From Paragonimus skrjabini miyazakii (taxonomy: Eukaryota > Platyhelminthes > Trematoda > Plagiorchiida > Troglotrematidae): a stretch of DNA of 64,000 nt. Every line of letters starts with the position of its first letter. Positions within the stretch are counted from its first letter, which is position 1. The notes under the pieces are model-generated. The model ran no database searches, had not been told where the DNA came from, and saw only the letters and a list, made by a program, of their open reading frames with translations. The position numbers and the translations under genes were made by a program. This document shows, piece after piece, positions 24,150 through 37,546 of this stretch. The DNA is taken from positions 131,248 to 195,247 of the forward strand of contig JTDE01001117.1 of assembly GCA_014338405.1 (NCBI GenBank), written 5' to 3'.

Positions 24150-26890
24150 GTAACCGATGGGTACCGATTTACCCTTTAATTAAGAGATGCTGATGCTAGT
24201 ACATTCGTAAGGTGATACACGTGGGACAAATCAAGAAAAATTCTCTTTCATGTATTTTTATCTGTACGTTGTCATGGTGTGAAAGTGTGTTAGATGGTTT
24301 AGAAATATGATGAAAAGTAAATGAAACTCTTACCAGTTGAACATGTGGTGATTTCTAAAGACTTTGAAGTATAGCTGCACCCGCTAACAAACGTAGAAAG
24401 TTCAAACTCTAATATGTATCAACAGTTGGTGACTCATGTAGGTACATCAACTGAAGACTGAACAAACTGTAAATGTCAATCGAATAGACTCCTGTAAATT
24501 TAGCCAATTACACTACGACAAGGGGTTGAAGATAATTCATCTTTGTAAGCAACAAAAAACCACAACTAAATTATGCATACCTGGTAACCATAATTGTAGG
24601 TGGTATGTTAACTTTAATAAATGCTTACTGCATTTTTATTGTGACTGCGATAATGATCCTTTCGTAGGTTATCATTAGTACACTGTGAAGTATTAAGGAA
24701 TTTCGTTACATTAGGTTGGAGGCAGAATAAAATTGGTTACGGATATTCGATTCACATAAACATTTTACTCAGATTTGTTAAAAAATACCTTATTCTAGTT
24801 TTGCTCTTGTTGAAACTCATCAACAGTATATATTGTTTTTAAGTCGAACAATAAATTACTCAAAATGTAACTGGGATTGTCACATCTTTTTGCGCTACAA
24901 GTTTGATTTAAACCAGGTTAAGATCCAATTCAGCTTGTTGTTTTTAAACAATGGTTTATTTCTGCTGTCAAGACACACTTCCTAGGTGTCAACCAATAAT
25001 CACACACTTTACGGGTTTGTTTTTGTTTTCTGTACAACTGTCTAGTTAATGATGAGGAATCTATTCAACATGACAGAAGGGAAAAACAATCAAGAACATG
25101 AAAATATATTATTCCTTCACTCTAATTTAACGTAGCCAGTTTTGATGGTACATCTTATTGTACGGCCAGCAAAAGTTTTATTCACCAAACTCAAGTACGT
25201 TTATCAAAATTTACGTGACACTTGTTCATAAAATGTAAATATGGTGAGCTAAAAGGTATTCGTCAAATAAGCCGGAATGATAAATGTATCAAAGTTTGCA
25301 ACGCAGAGGACATTTTAAGTTTAGTGGATTTAAATACTGGTGGGTTATGCACAGAAAACCTGATCGGTTTCCATGATCAGATGTTTTCTTTTATTTCCCA
25401 ATGCGCAATACTTTGACACACGTTAATTTCCCCTTGCGATCAACTATGCGATTAAATTATGTAGTATAAAGTTCTCATTATTCAAGTGTAAAAGTGGAAT
25501 CATTTTAATATTGGTTACATGCTTTCATTCTCCGGAATCGGCAAATGGATTTTTAATAAAGTCAGAAGTTTTAATTATTTATGTGGCTTATAGATTAACG
25601 CTGCAGTTAAAGTGGTAGTTCCCGTTAGGAAGTATTTTTGTCAAAACCTGTTTTACAACCATTCACTCAAATAATTTTACTGCAAAATTCCATAAGTATT
25701 ATCGCTCATCGAAACTGACAACCTTTTAGACGACCACGCATATCTTAATGCTGACTCAAAGCTAGTTAACTAGTTGCGTAGAACCGAAGAAGTAACCCAA
25801 ATCCGTCCTCTACTTTTCGTCCTTACAACCGCCTAACACACCGAGCGTCATGTAGATTTAGTTTAAACATCAGTAAGTTTTGTCACGTGGTTTGCTATTA
25901 ACCGTCGCCCGTTCATTAAAAACTGATGTCGCCGGACACAGTTCCAAAGTGCCAAACGATTTAGTCTACATTTTCCGGAAGGTTTTTTGTATGCTTCTAT
26001 AATGGGTTCGCAACACCCCGTGCTTTCGGTGGAGTTCTGTTGAGTCTATGTTACATGAACGTTCCGATCGATCACAAAACAAGGCGACGTCGCTTTAGGC
26101 TTCCCGACAAGAAGTTTGGTGGTCGTTAAACACCGAAGTTAAATTAAACTAAGTATCTGTACGTATGCGCACGAGAAAATTCAATTCTAGGGCAAAATCC
26201 AACAATCCTTTTCTTTCACTCGGATAAAATTAATACCCATGCTCTTCGTGGACACATGCGCAAGTAGTCGGACCCGACAGTATTCAGACGAACAATCCCA
26301 TAGCCGAGCTGACTAGAAAGTGGCAAGATTAAACCAGTCTGTTTTTCAGCTCACATGATTCCCCGTTTTCCCACGCTAAGGTTGGAAAGCAGAATCAACA
26401 TAGTCTTGTACGATTTATAATATGTCTATCATTTATTATTGGAATATGAATCGATAGAACAGATGTTATTTTTATCAAGTGCATACACAAATTACCTTTC
26501 GTAAGTCGCTACTGAATTGCATCGTCACTAATACATTCGGTCTTAAATTGCATGATGACTTTGGTGAACAAAAAGGTGCTATAGATCTGACAGTGGGTTT
26601 TTTACTATTAGCGGTGTTTTCCTAAAACTGATTAATCTAACCTTCTCAGATTTAGTCAAAGAAACCGGATCAAATTCAAAACTGAATGTGCCTTCTCAAT
26701 TGAAGTTTTTATTTTTCTCGCTGTGCAACATTCTTGGAAAGCTAGTTGTATACGGTGATATAAGCCATGTAAACAGTGGAGTGCAGGACTCGATATGGCG
26801 AATGATGTAACGCAGTCTATGTTTATTGACTGAGTTACAGCGAAGAGATAAATCGTTAATATTTTTTCTTGTCTCTTCAATCATGTGTAG
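24150..26890. other. unassigned stretch, GC-richer patch near 25.8-26.3 kb
   Basis: A plus frame at 25222-25416 (64 codons) lacks splice support. Between about 25800 and 26330 the sequence is richer in CpG and GC than its neighbours. I could not assign it to a repeat, promoter or gene. Confidence 0.35.
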
Positions 26891-27064
26891 TGGATCGCAG
26901 TAAGCAGACTAAGGTGACAGCTATAATTGTAGAGCCTGTTACGGTCGGGTGTCATATTGGTGGAAACAGGACGATTACTTCCTTGGCTAACAAGCTGCAT
27001 GAGTTAGTAGTTTCTGAACACACGAGAAAGCATGACATGTATTTTAAGTGGTTTATCTTCCCAG
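26891..27064 (+). CDS. candidate internal exon, unknown protein
   Basis: The strongest splice signals of the set: a pyrimidine-rich acceptor (tgtctcttcaatcatgtgtag, ending 26890) and a near-consensus donor CCCAG/GTAAGG at 27065. The open segment encodes KVTAIIVEPVTVGCHIGGN, then, about 23 residues on, MYFKWFIFP. The V-x-V-x-C ... F-x-W spacing is loosely Ig-like, similar to 17308-17474. It would sit in phase 1 at both ends, as Ig-type exons do. No family match is certain. Confidence 0.4.
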
Positions 27065-29885
27065 GTAAGGCTTAATTCTAACCAAGCCCACTGTTGTTGG
27101 TAGCTATCTCTTCTCTATATTCCGAAGTTTTTCACTCCTGCCTAAAGATGGTATGGTATTTCAATATTTCGCCGTATTCATCTTCTTTCGTTACTAGTAA
27201 CCCGGATAAATAAAATTCAGTGTTCTGAATAGATAGACTTGCAGTTCACCTTCTGTATGAAACTTGTTATAGGCCGTGTGGTCACTACATTTCATTCGAT
27301 TTTTCGTCTAACAAAATTTACCTACCACATCTGAACAGTAAACATCGCCCATAAGTTCTATTCGTACGTCTGTCCAATAGAAGAATATTGCTTGTTCTCA
27401 TGAGTGTGTATCATTTTTTGAAGTTCTTTTCTACATCTCATTCTCATGCTTCCTCACTTCTCTGCAACCTATGGCAATCGTTTCAGTTCTAGCAGTGTTG
27501 ACAACGAAATAAATCAAGTCAAAGTTAATCTCAAATTTTTCGCTCGACGCTCTAAAGGTTGTAACCTCATTATCTTATCTTCATTTCTGTTGCAAGCGCG
27601 TTCCAGAGATTTTAGTTTATGAAAGAAACTTTGCTGTCCATAAATGTGTGTAGATTCTTTCAAGTAAGTAGCAAATTTTGCAAATTGACTTCATTTATTT
27701 GTTTCAGCTCCACGACGACAGTAAAAACTAATTGACTCAATACACATTTCAAACCATAACTTAATTGGAAACACTACTTCAGGACGCCTGCAATCAACCA
27801 GATGAACAGCGTAATGATTGGAAATCGTCTTCAAATGACTGCGGCTTTCAATACCGCGTAGACTTTCGGCAAATGCTCTTCAAACATGAGTTCTGTACTC
27901 GAGTTTAACTCTTGTTAGAGTTTACTAGTGAGGTGTATACTTGTTTCAAAAGTGGCTGGCTGAAACTTCCATGTGAGGACAAAGGCTGTAATGAACTTAG
28001 ATTGATGCTGGAGTAAACTAATTCCCTCCCAACTTAAAGTGATTGTCAACTGTTTTGTTTCATAATAGCCTTCAACGTTCATTTAATTCCTAGAAGCGTA
28101 AGACGTTGTCTTTATGCTTCAACAACTTTTATAATTTAGTCCAAGCTTTTTTGTTATAAGCCAAGAATGCAAATGTAACGGTAAGTTGTTATTTACTAAG
28201 TCAAACCAGTTTTCCTCTGAATTAAAATGAACATGAACTGCATTCTTCAGTTGCATGCTAGAGTGTAGATGAAGTAACTTGGCGCAAAACAGTATTATGG
28301 AGAACTTCATAAGTATAAACTACTTTTCTTTGTTTTGTTGCTTTGCTATGTTTCATATAATTCCTCTGATGCTAACTCCGGTCTGACAACACATTAGTAG
28401 TACAGTTCGACCGGAAATCTACATCATATCTTGTTTTTAATATACACACAACTTTCTGCATCTTTTCAACTACTGATTGTGAATATTCGATGTGTTTGGG
28501 CAATAGGTTGTCCAAGCGTACATTTCTATTACCTTTTTGTGATGCCTTGTATACCGTTCACATTAAGTTGTGGATTCCACTAAAGACATTATTCAAACAA
28601 AAGTCACGCTTGAATATAGTAAGAAAATATACCGGTTAAGAAAGTTTTTATCAATGGGGTTGCTCTTCATTCTGCTCTTGGAAAATGCTGCGATTAATTA
28701 GTGATACAGTTTGAGAAGTTTTGCAGCCAATAACATGCGAGACGAGGTACTGTGAACAACGAACTTGTTTGATTTGGTTTTTCAGCAACGTTTCCTTCAG
28801 GTCTGAGTTGTTAGGTTGGGGTGGTAAAGATCCACGAAACAGATAAAACATGAAACCGTCAACTCGAGTCTAGTCCTTGGGTTACTAAACCATTACCTGC
28901 TTATAAGAAGATGGGGAATTAGAACTTTAATTTTTACACTAAATTCACCTTGCAGTTCATCAATAAAATGAGCTTGTGAGATGTCTACATGCTTTCCGAT
29001 GGATGCAGATCAAAATGCACCTCACTGTAATCCGAAAACGAATTAAATTACCTGCCTAAATGATTATATTAACAGTTCGGGTAACATCCACAATACAGTC
29101 GCTACTGTCATATGGACAAGCGACAGCACATAGCTGATAAGAGTATGACAAATTTATATAAATCACGCTAATGACGGACGTCGATTGCACTGACCGTGAA
29201 GCATGAATGCCTCAGTGGCACTTAGTTGATATCTGGTCAAACATGAAATTCATGCACTTTGAATTTTCAACAGACTATTCATATAGATTAATGTATTGTA
29301 TGTAACCTCGGTTTTTCATCTTGAAAATGTACTAACCAGAAGTATTAACTGAACGTCTTGGGTTTTAACTAATACTATTTAGAAATCAGTTATATTTTAT
29401 TAAAACTTTTCTGTTTAGATGAGCACAGCAGTTATCCACCATTAAACGAGATTTTTCTAATTGCTCAGTACAGTCCATCGGTCTTGTGCAGTCTCATTTG
29501 GAACAAGAATTCTCATGAGTGCACCCCAATGTTATTTTAATGAATACGACTGAACTATAAGCCTTAAATCTTGAATCCTAATCTCCAGCCCGTAGTGCTT
29601 AGGATTCCAATTCAAAGATATGTGGCTTCAAGGTTCATTGGTGTCGCCAATAAATGACAGTGCTGATTGCACAGTACTGCTTACTAGAACCATATCCCGG
29701 GTCATTTGGTTAACCTCTTGTAGGACTGGACGATTGGTTAGTATTTGAGTCCAAGCGTGAGATTTCCACACTCTTGACTTGGCGTTCACGTTTATTTGGT
29801 ACACTCATAACTCTTGGTATTATGCGGTCCCTATCAAGATAGTAGCAGAGATAGGAAGCTCGTATATAGCAAGCGCTCTACCAAT
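27065..29885. other. unassigned stretch
   Basis: A very degenerate family A-like segment may lie at about 27895-27990 (GTGGCTGGCTGAAACTTCCA resembles the tail). Minus frames 28119-28310 and 28651-28851 have no splice support. Nothing else was seen. Confidence 0.35.
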
Positions 29886-29990
29886 AGCTTTGTAGTTCAT
29901 CTGGTAGTGTGCTTGCTGCACGTGCATATTCTGCTTCTGTCGCTAGTTCGAATCCGGTTGAGGCAAGAAAATTTCTAGCTGTCTTTTCAC
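29886..29990 (+). repeat. tRNA-derived SINE, family B
   Basis: Best-preserved family B copy: the 5' part GCTTTGTAGTTCATCTGGTA resembles a tRNA D-arm/A box, and CGCTAGTTCGAATCCGGTTG carries a near-perfect B box (GTTCGAATCC). The spacing (about 45 bp) is longer than in most functional tRNA genes, and no cloverleaf closes, so it is a derived element. It shares its middle and the downstream TTTCTAGCTGTCTTTT-type stretch with 1798-1905. Confidence 0.55.
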
Positions 29991-31240
29991 AAGCAGTGAC
30001 TGTGAGTAGGTTATTTTCACAGGCATCACGGGAGTCCACGCGTAATTCTGATAGGGGAAATCGTGATATAGTACATAGTTACTGTCTACGTATGACCCTT
30101 CTACCGAAATCGGAATCATCATGCATTCAAAAACCGTCTAATTATCACCATTACTGTTTTCCTCATAACGTCTTGAGTTGTACTTTCATCTACAAGGTCA
30201 TCCTAGGAAATTAGTACTAAATTTCTGACCGACTGTATGATTTATTTCTTTCTCGTAGTGCCTCAGACTAAATGCTGCAATGACTTACTGTTAATTAGTT
30301 AAACCTACCTGCTAAACCATCCATAGAGCAACAGAAAACGGATGAATCCATAATTATTCAGACTGCAAACAACCATTTACACTCAGAAGCCCTTTGATTT
30401 CACTCATCAGAGTATTAGCCAGCCCGTCACTTTTTCTGTATTCATTCGAGCAGCCTCTTGCTGTCTTACTGGGCACGTACGCACGCACAAGCAATCATGC
30501 GTAGGATCATCCAACAATCTGATCCGATTAACTGGGTTGCAATCGGCACAAGAAGCGAATTATCGGATGACTGACCATCGTGAACATATCTACCGTTCTG
30601 ACGAAGTTTGTGCATAAGTGACCACACTCAAACAGTCTATGTGTGGGGCTCCACTAATAGCCCACTTACGCAGTCTTGTTGATGAGGATTGAAATAATTC
30701 AGCCAAGTTTAAATAAGTACTTTGTTTCGGGCAGTGAACACACTTGAATGTTTATTTTGTAAGGTGTGCTCCATCCATAGTATCCAGGTTTAAATATCTT
30801 GGTTTATTTGCACACTGTGCGTTAAGTTTGGTTTGCAAACCTGTCCAAGAATAATATCGTTGTTATAAATAATTTTAGTCCCAATCCAAAGGAGTTTACT
30901 TCGTAAGAAGACAAATCACTTCACAACTCTAAACAAAATGTTACCAGTTCCAAGTAGACCTTGAGATGAACTTCGACAGTACTTCCCAACCGGTAATCTC
31001 TATCGTTCCAAGTGTCCAATTGAATTTCACAGTCCACTTGATGCATTTGTGTGTGTAGAGAATTTTGTGCATACTTCTTCCCCCTGCCGAATCTCAAACA
31101 GGCTTGAATGGGCTACTTCAAACCTTCATTTTTCCGTGGTTTTTTAACATGCAGCGAAATGCACGGCTAGTTTGAAAAATTCAACAAATATGATTTCGCA
31201 TAAATAAATACTTAGTCCTGAAACCATACTGGGACACCAG
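29991..31240. other. unassigned stretch
   Basis: The plus frame 29909-30214 overlaps the SINE and is not supported. The patch 30400-30700 is somewhat GC-richer, but no domain was recognised on either strand. Confidence 0.35.
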
Positions 31241-31439
31241 GTTTCCCAAACTGTGAATGCACAGAAAAAAATTGAGCGAAGACCCATAGAGATGACCAAA
31301 TATGAAAAGCAAACTAACGTCGTCCTCTCTTACAACGACCAGCCCCGGTCATGTAGAATACTGGTCACAGTAAATGGAGATAGTGTAGAAGACATTACCC
31401 TTGTTCACACCATTTTCGTCCATGTTTACCCAACTCGTG
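31241..31439 (+). CDS. candidate internal exon, unknown protein
   Basis: Acceptor gggacaccag (ending 31240) and donor CTCGTG/GTATGT at 31440. The 199-bp segment is open in one frame (phase 0 in, phase 1 out), with a charged start (NAQKKIERRPIEMTKYEK) then alternating hydrophobic/polar residues (TNVVLSYND, CRILVTVNGDSVEDITLV) suggesting beta strands. The frame closes at TAA just past the donor. No family was recognised. Confidence 0.38.
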
Positions 31440-34400
31440 GTATGTCAGAATAAAAATAGCATGTTCCTGTGCGTCATGAAAATATTAGTTCCATCTCAAT
31501 GATTTTACTTTCACGAGTGTTCATTGCTCAGCGGTCCTCTTCCTAAAGATTATCTACAAATAAGACCGAAGTTCGACAAATCTTTCGCCGTATATGACCT
31601 CGTCTTTTAGCCGGAGCACCGAAATCTTTACATATTCTTAATCATCACTTTCAGTTATTCAGTTATCTCTTTGTGTCTTAATAATAATGTTCAATATTTA
31701 CCTTCCTTTTATGTTTAAAAGGCCAACCGTTCACTTGCCAAACGAACAACTCTTATTTTCTTTGTAAACGGTGAGTTGCATTGACTGCTATGGTCCAGCA
31801 ATATTTGAAGTGAGATTGTTGTCAATGATATCAACATGTTTTTAACCGTGATAACCGTAATACCCCGATAACTAGACCACATTTCTTGAGCCGATATTGT
31901 ACAATGAAATTGCCAGTCATCTCTAGTCCACTGTTCGTTCCCAGTAGAAGAGGCAAATTGACCGGTACACTATATGTACAAAAAACTAATGGATACTATC
32001 CCATTTTTGGTCAGAAGCATTGTTTTCTGTAAACTAACAATGAACTAAACGTATGTGGAGCGATAAGCTCAACCTCAAGAAGAATTTTATAGCAGTAACT
32101 GTCCTACAAAACTTAGGCAAAGTGATGGCGATTACTTGTGTTAAAAGGCAAAACTGTGCAAATTTTCTTTTATAAAATTTGGAAATTTCCTTACCACATA
32201 CATAATCGTTGTGCAGTGTGAATGGCAAGAATAAAATTCAATGTAAGAGGATATTTCTAGCGAATCAAGTATTTAGTTGACTTGTGCTGTGTCGGATGAG
32301 AATGTCAGGCTTTACCTACGCTCAACGAAAGCAAGGTTCCCGTAGATAACAAGAACATAAATTTTACAAAGCATGGCGGTATAAGCAGTGGACGTTTTAT
32401 GACCAAAAGTCGATTGAAGCACACACGATTGGTAGTCACCGTTTGACAATTATGCATATCCCATGAAATTCGATCGCACATCACACTGCCGAAACGAGAA
32501 ATTCCCGGCTTGTCATTTATAATCCATCTGCAAGTCAGGTGTTTTGTTCATCTCAAACTCGGTTGAATCAGTGGATCAGTGCTGATGTTGAGAGCACTTA
32601 TGACGACATTTGGGATTCTGAAGCAGGCTGAGTTTGTACACAGTTTCACTAAGTGCCCTCAACATCTGCTCTGATCTACAGACCACCGATTCTTGTAGAA
32701 ATCGCACAACTAACTTGCAAATGATTCATTGCTGTCAAGGGTTATTAACAATTAAATAGTTTTCAGTAGGGGATAAAGAATGGAAATGATACAAGGTAAT
32801 GCAACACAAGTAGTATATGGTTACTGGTCAGAAACCATTAGAAGTATACGACCGAGTTCATGGTTGTCGCTACTTATCACATAGACATACCCAAGGAACG
32901 TCAATCATATATTCTACTGTAAGAATGAAAAATGTTGAAATTTGCTAACACACCTGCAAATTGGTTGTGCCGTTTATCTATTGTGTTATCATATTATTGA
33001 AATATGGACTACGTTAAAGATTTCACTGAGTACGAGATAAACGGCATAATTGATTTGTAAATAAGCTTTCGGCTGCAAAGATATATTACATTGTTTAAGA
33101 CTTTGGTGATCATTAATAACCCCGCTGAAAATGTCCAAGAACTACCGGTTTTAATTTGGTTGGTAAACTTCAGTGCTATTCAATGGTTTCTGTTTGATAA
33201 TACTGGCAATTACGTTCACAGTAGACCAATTTTGAGAGACAAACTTAACCAGTGACGTCAACGCCGCTCGGTTTTATTTTTAATAAAAATATCTTCAAAA
33301 TTTGTCTTTTTTCGACGTACAAAACTTCTTACTACAAAGATAATTCCTCAAAGTACGTTGGTTACAGATCGCCGTCAAAACTACATTAAGGTAACCTCAA
33401 TGTAGAGTTGTAAAAATGGATAAAGTACTTCGTTTCATGTGCTTGGAGAATATTCAAACAAATGTTTTGAAATGGGATAGTATACATAAGGACTAAACGG
33501 AAAACTTGATGCTTTGCTTGAACTCTACGCTGGGTTAGATAAACGGAATGTTGAATGTGAAAGTCCCACAGTATAAGCAAACTGGAATCAAACGAACGTG
33601 ACAGATGGTTTTTAAACAAAACTATAAAAATAAATGTCGTTTTTAAGGTAACCTCATTCACGAAGTACACAGTTTATGTCGCCTGTACAGATAACCAAAT
33701 AAACCATAAATTACTCCAAGAAATATTGACACGCCTGTTCAACCCTAATCGTTATACGTATGTTACAAGGATCAAGATTAACGTAGAGATCCAGCCTTTA
33801 ATACTAAAGTCATTTTGAATCATTTTGGCCTAGTTCATGAAATAATGTCAACAATTGGCTCACAATACGTCAATACAGTGATAAACCGTAACCTGTTAAC
33901 CAGAAGCTGTCGAGTTGATCTGTACAATCATCATTCAAAAGTGGTTTGATTACAATTATGGAAAGGTGTACAAAGTATTGGGATCTAATGCAGCAGTTTA
34001 ACTGTCAGTAACCCTTCAAACATAAAATTCGCCAAATTTCATTAAAGATTACGTAAGTAATGCCATCGAATGAAACTTTTGGACATGAGTAAATCATAAG
34101 TTGAACTGTACGCGAATGACGTGTTCCTTTGAACACATTTGAAGCTACAATGAAACCAATAAAACCCTTTGTTAGTGACAGCTGCGCAAACTGACCAAAA
34201 TACTAAGTTTTGCCAGTAAACAAGGCTTATAAATACATAGCGATAAAAATGTGCGTTTTCAACTCAGTTTTGTCACAGGCAGTTTGTTTCCTTATGTTAC
34301 GCATTAAATGTTTTAGTAAACAGCAGTATTTCTCTAAGCTGGCTAAATTGTAATACGTCAGAGAGTAACAACGTATTGCTTTCAATTTGAACCAAAGTAA

Positions 34401-36064
34401 TGGTATGATTATTATTCACAAGCATTTACGTTCGGTTATTTGCATATGGACCTCGGTTCTGTTCACAATATGAACAATGGATCGCCACGATTTTAATTTG
34501 GCTAAACTTATTTGTTAGCGATTGTGATACTTCTGCTTGCGCTTTACATAAGCAGTTATTATGGGATATATAGTAAATAACTGATGTTTTAGTAAGCAGC
34601 AATCCAGCTAACAACTAGTTCATGCTTCGTTTTAACTGACTTCACGTTACTCGTGAAAACAATGATGAGGCCAATATTGATAGAATCTTTACGCTACACC
34701 GAGTAATAAACTAGATCAGCGTGAGTATAACTCCGAAATTCGAGTTACAGTTGTTCCAAATGTGTTGTGAGTTAGATTTTATTACAACACAGTGATTAAG
34801 TGGCTCCTTTTATAACCACATACTTTAATCCACTGTCTAGACGAAAGCACATATCGCTAGTAAATATTATTTAAATCATACTTGAATCTGAGTGCATTCC
34901 AAAAACGTAATTTACAACCAGCACACTCATTAAGTTACGTCAGTCAAATGGCACTTAAAATTCCGTTTGGGGCTTAGAGGATTTAATGAAACGTTTTATT
35001 CGTGTTTTAGTTTCCATTTTAGAATATAGTTTTATTAGTCGATTTGAGTTCCGACAGACGTTGTTTGAATTTCTGCCACAAAAGTAAATGAAGCTGTCAA
35101 TTTTGTTCCAGTCAGTCTGACTAGGTGGAATTACACTGGACGACTGAAGCAATACGCATTCGTTCCTGATGAATGCGCACAATAGACTTAATTAGCCGAG
35201 CAAAGTGATTGCGCAGTATTGTTTATTCAGTTACGGAGCTCAATTAGAGGCAATCTTTATTTTGCCGGACCAGAATGTATGTTAGAGTGAACCAATTGAT
35301 CTTTGTGAATGGTTAGTAGTGATAAAGTTGAGGAATTACAAATGCTGACGGAAACACGGTTTAATGATATTTTGCTTTTAATATTTTAGGTATAGGTTGT
35401 TTCGAGCAATTTGAACTCTTAGTTCTCGAATCATTGATACACTACGTTTGAATTGACGACATTTATGATATAAGTTTATATGGCGTATACACTGTAATAG
35501 TTATCCATTAATCAGAGCAAGATTGTTTGAACTATAAGAAATTTTACACAAAATTAAGATAAGAAGGAACTGGTGAAATGAGGCATGTATTGTGACTTTG
35601 AAAGTTTACCGACACGTTGCCATTAACTTCAGTTTATGTCGAAAGGAGATCAAGTTCACATAAAATGCCTTGCAGAGAAATTGCTAGCTACTGCTACGCA
35701 TTCACTGAATTAAAAATAGGCACGTGACTATAAATATGATAGAGAAGGTTAGTTAAGCAGATCAAAGGGAAAGTTAAACACCGTTCTTTTTATTTTTCAA
35801 CTTAATTATCAATTATTTATTGATTGGGAGTGACCAACTGAATATGAAGTTCCGCTTCTGATGTTTTGAACTGACGATTTTTTATGAAATTAAAACACAA
35901 TATATGTATTATATAGAATCCGTTTTAAGCAGTTTTGGGGGAAGCAAACACAAACGAGGAAGTGCTTAAACAGTCAACTAGGGAGAACTCATTGTACATT
36001 AATGAACACACATCTTCATCGAATAAACTGGGAGGTGGTTTGGCCAGTTATGAAAAATGCTACA
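31440..36064. other. long stretch without a supported gene
   Basis: Minus frames 32034-32228, 33386-33670 (94 codons), 34426-34614 and 34955-35182 have no splice support. The plus frame 35935-36273 (112 codons) has a protein-like first half but runs into the repeat at 36069, so it is not called. Confidence 0.4.
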
Positions 36065-36068
36065 ATTA

Positions 36069-36165
36069 CCAAAGCGCCCAAGCTATTGTGACAGTATATG
36101 TTATGATTTTGGGCGCTAAACAGAGAATTATCACGCGGGACAAAAAAAATTCCCTAATTAGCCTA
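36069..36165 (+). repeat. duplicated motif, copy 1
   Basis: ACCAAAGCGCCCAAGCTATT ... GAGAATTATCACGCGGGACA ... AGCCTAACGGTAGTA. It matches 36747-36835 with a shorter middle there. In this copy AGCGCCCA (36073-36080) and TGGGCGCT (36120-36127) form a perfect 8-bp inverted repeat with a 39-nt loop. Confidence 0.7.
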
Positions 36166-36746
36166 ACGGTAGTAGGTCACTATACTTTCAATCCATTTTA
36201 TATTGTATCTTTAGTTTTGAATATATATCAGTTAGGTTGTGTAAGTCCACTTTTGTATTGGTCACAATTTTGACTATCTAACACATGATACCATAGTTGT
36301 ACAACCTGAACACTGGTTACAAGAGGCTTTGGCTGATCGTTCTTATGTGGTCATACCGCTAGGCTTACTGTTAGCTCAGTGGCGAACAAACGTCCAAGTT
36401 CAAGGTCCTATATGGACATGAATGTGAATGTTCCATATGTTTTTGTTCTGTGGAATATTTTATATTCTCAAGCTTTAAGTTAATCATCTCTCATTCTTTT
36501 CTAAATTGACTAAATTAACCTATGGTCACCATTTTTAAACATTGTTAATCATTTTTAACCAGTGGCTATCCGGCAGACGGATATTCTACTGAAAACTTAT
36601 GGTTAACCTTCACTCATAACCTGATAACTCGCGTTGCGTCAACGTCTGCTGTCACTGGGCTCGCCAAGATAGGTTCGGCAAAAAAGAAAGTTCATTTGCA
36701 CTTATGTTGTTTGGAATAAGCAGTGCTTCGTATTCTGCGCTTCAGT

Positions 36747-36835
36747 TACCAAAGCGCCCAGTTTATTCTGATAGTGTATTCTAGACTGAGAATTATCACG
36801 CGGAACAAAAAATTTCAATAACTAGTCTAACAATA
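36747..36835 (+). repeat. duplicated motif, copy 2
   Basis: ACCAAAGCGCCCAGTTTATT ... GAGAATTATCACGCGGAACA ... AGTCTAACAATAATGG. A direct-orientation partner of 36069-36165, lacking the right half of its hairpin. It ends about 20 bp before the left arm of the giant inverted repeat. Confidence 0.7.
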
Positions 36836-36853
36836 ATGGTATTACACAATAAG

Positions 36854-37546
36854 CTGACAGCTTAATGATTAGGAAGAGGTAAATCGATTTCCGTTCCTCC
36901 AAGTACAATATATACTTCGGACGAATGAACAAACAATTGCTGAATTTGATACAAAGGAAGTTGGTCTGTGACATGCGACCATAGATTACACATCAAGGTA
37001 AAACTTATAGCATAAATATTCTGATGAGTTGCCAGGGATTTCGATTATTTCAAACAAAATGTCATCAGTTCTGTTCAGCTCCTTAGAAGTTGTAGGCTTT
37101 CTAAAGATATTACCTACCCTGTTTTGGTTCTGCTTTGATTAATTAACCCAAGTTCTTTTGAGACGATAATGTGAAATACCACTCTGTTGACTATGCAGAA
37201 ATGTCAGAATACGCATACCAATCACTTGGAAAGAATGCTCAGTTTCACATATCATTTCAGAAGAAGGCACAACATCTATCGCTGTAGCATCAATCGATCA
37301 CACCACGACTAAATGTTCTCAGTGAAATCAAACTTAGCTTAAGTTTGACCTTCCAAATACTGATAAAGTTTGTTGATTCACAATTCGAAGGTTATGACTG
37401 ACAAAACTGTGCAGTAGGCACGCTTGATCAGAGGTTTCACGTTCATTTGGATAGTTTAACTGGGGCGTAATGAACAGAAACACCGAGAACTCATCTGCTT
37501 GGCATATCTTTGCCACGTCCGGGAGTTGAACTCCGGTCAACGTATT
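36854..37546. repeat. left arm of giant inverted repeat
   Basis: About 693 bp, reverse-complementary to 38796-39509. By eye, stretches of over 100 bp match without change; there are a few transitions and one indel of about 20 bp near the inner end. Outward of 36854, similarity continues for about 25 bp at lower identity and then stops. The inner edge lies inside a family A SINE (37440-37546, minus). Confidence 0.97.

Noticed and set aside
29886..29960. Genuine tRNA gene
   Set aside because: The A and B boxes are present but no acceptor stem or cloverleaf closes, and a second diverged copy with a shared tail exists, so it is a SINE.
36368..36415. tRNA-like segment (TTAGCTCAGTGG ... GTTCAAGGTCC)
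   Set aside because: The boxes are too close together and there is no cloverleaf; probably a deleted SINE head, not counted as a feature.
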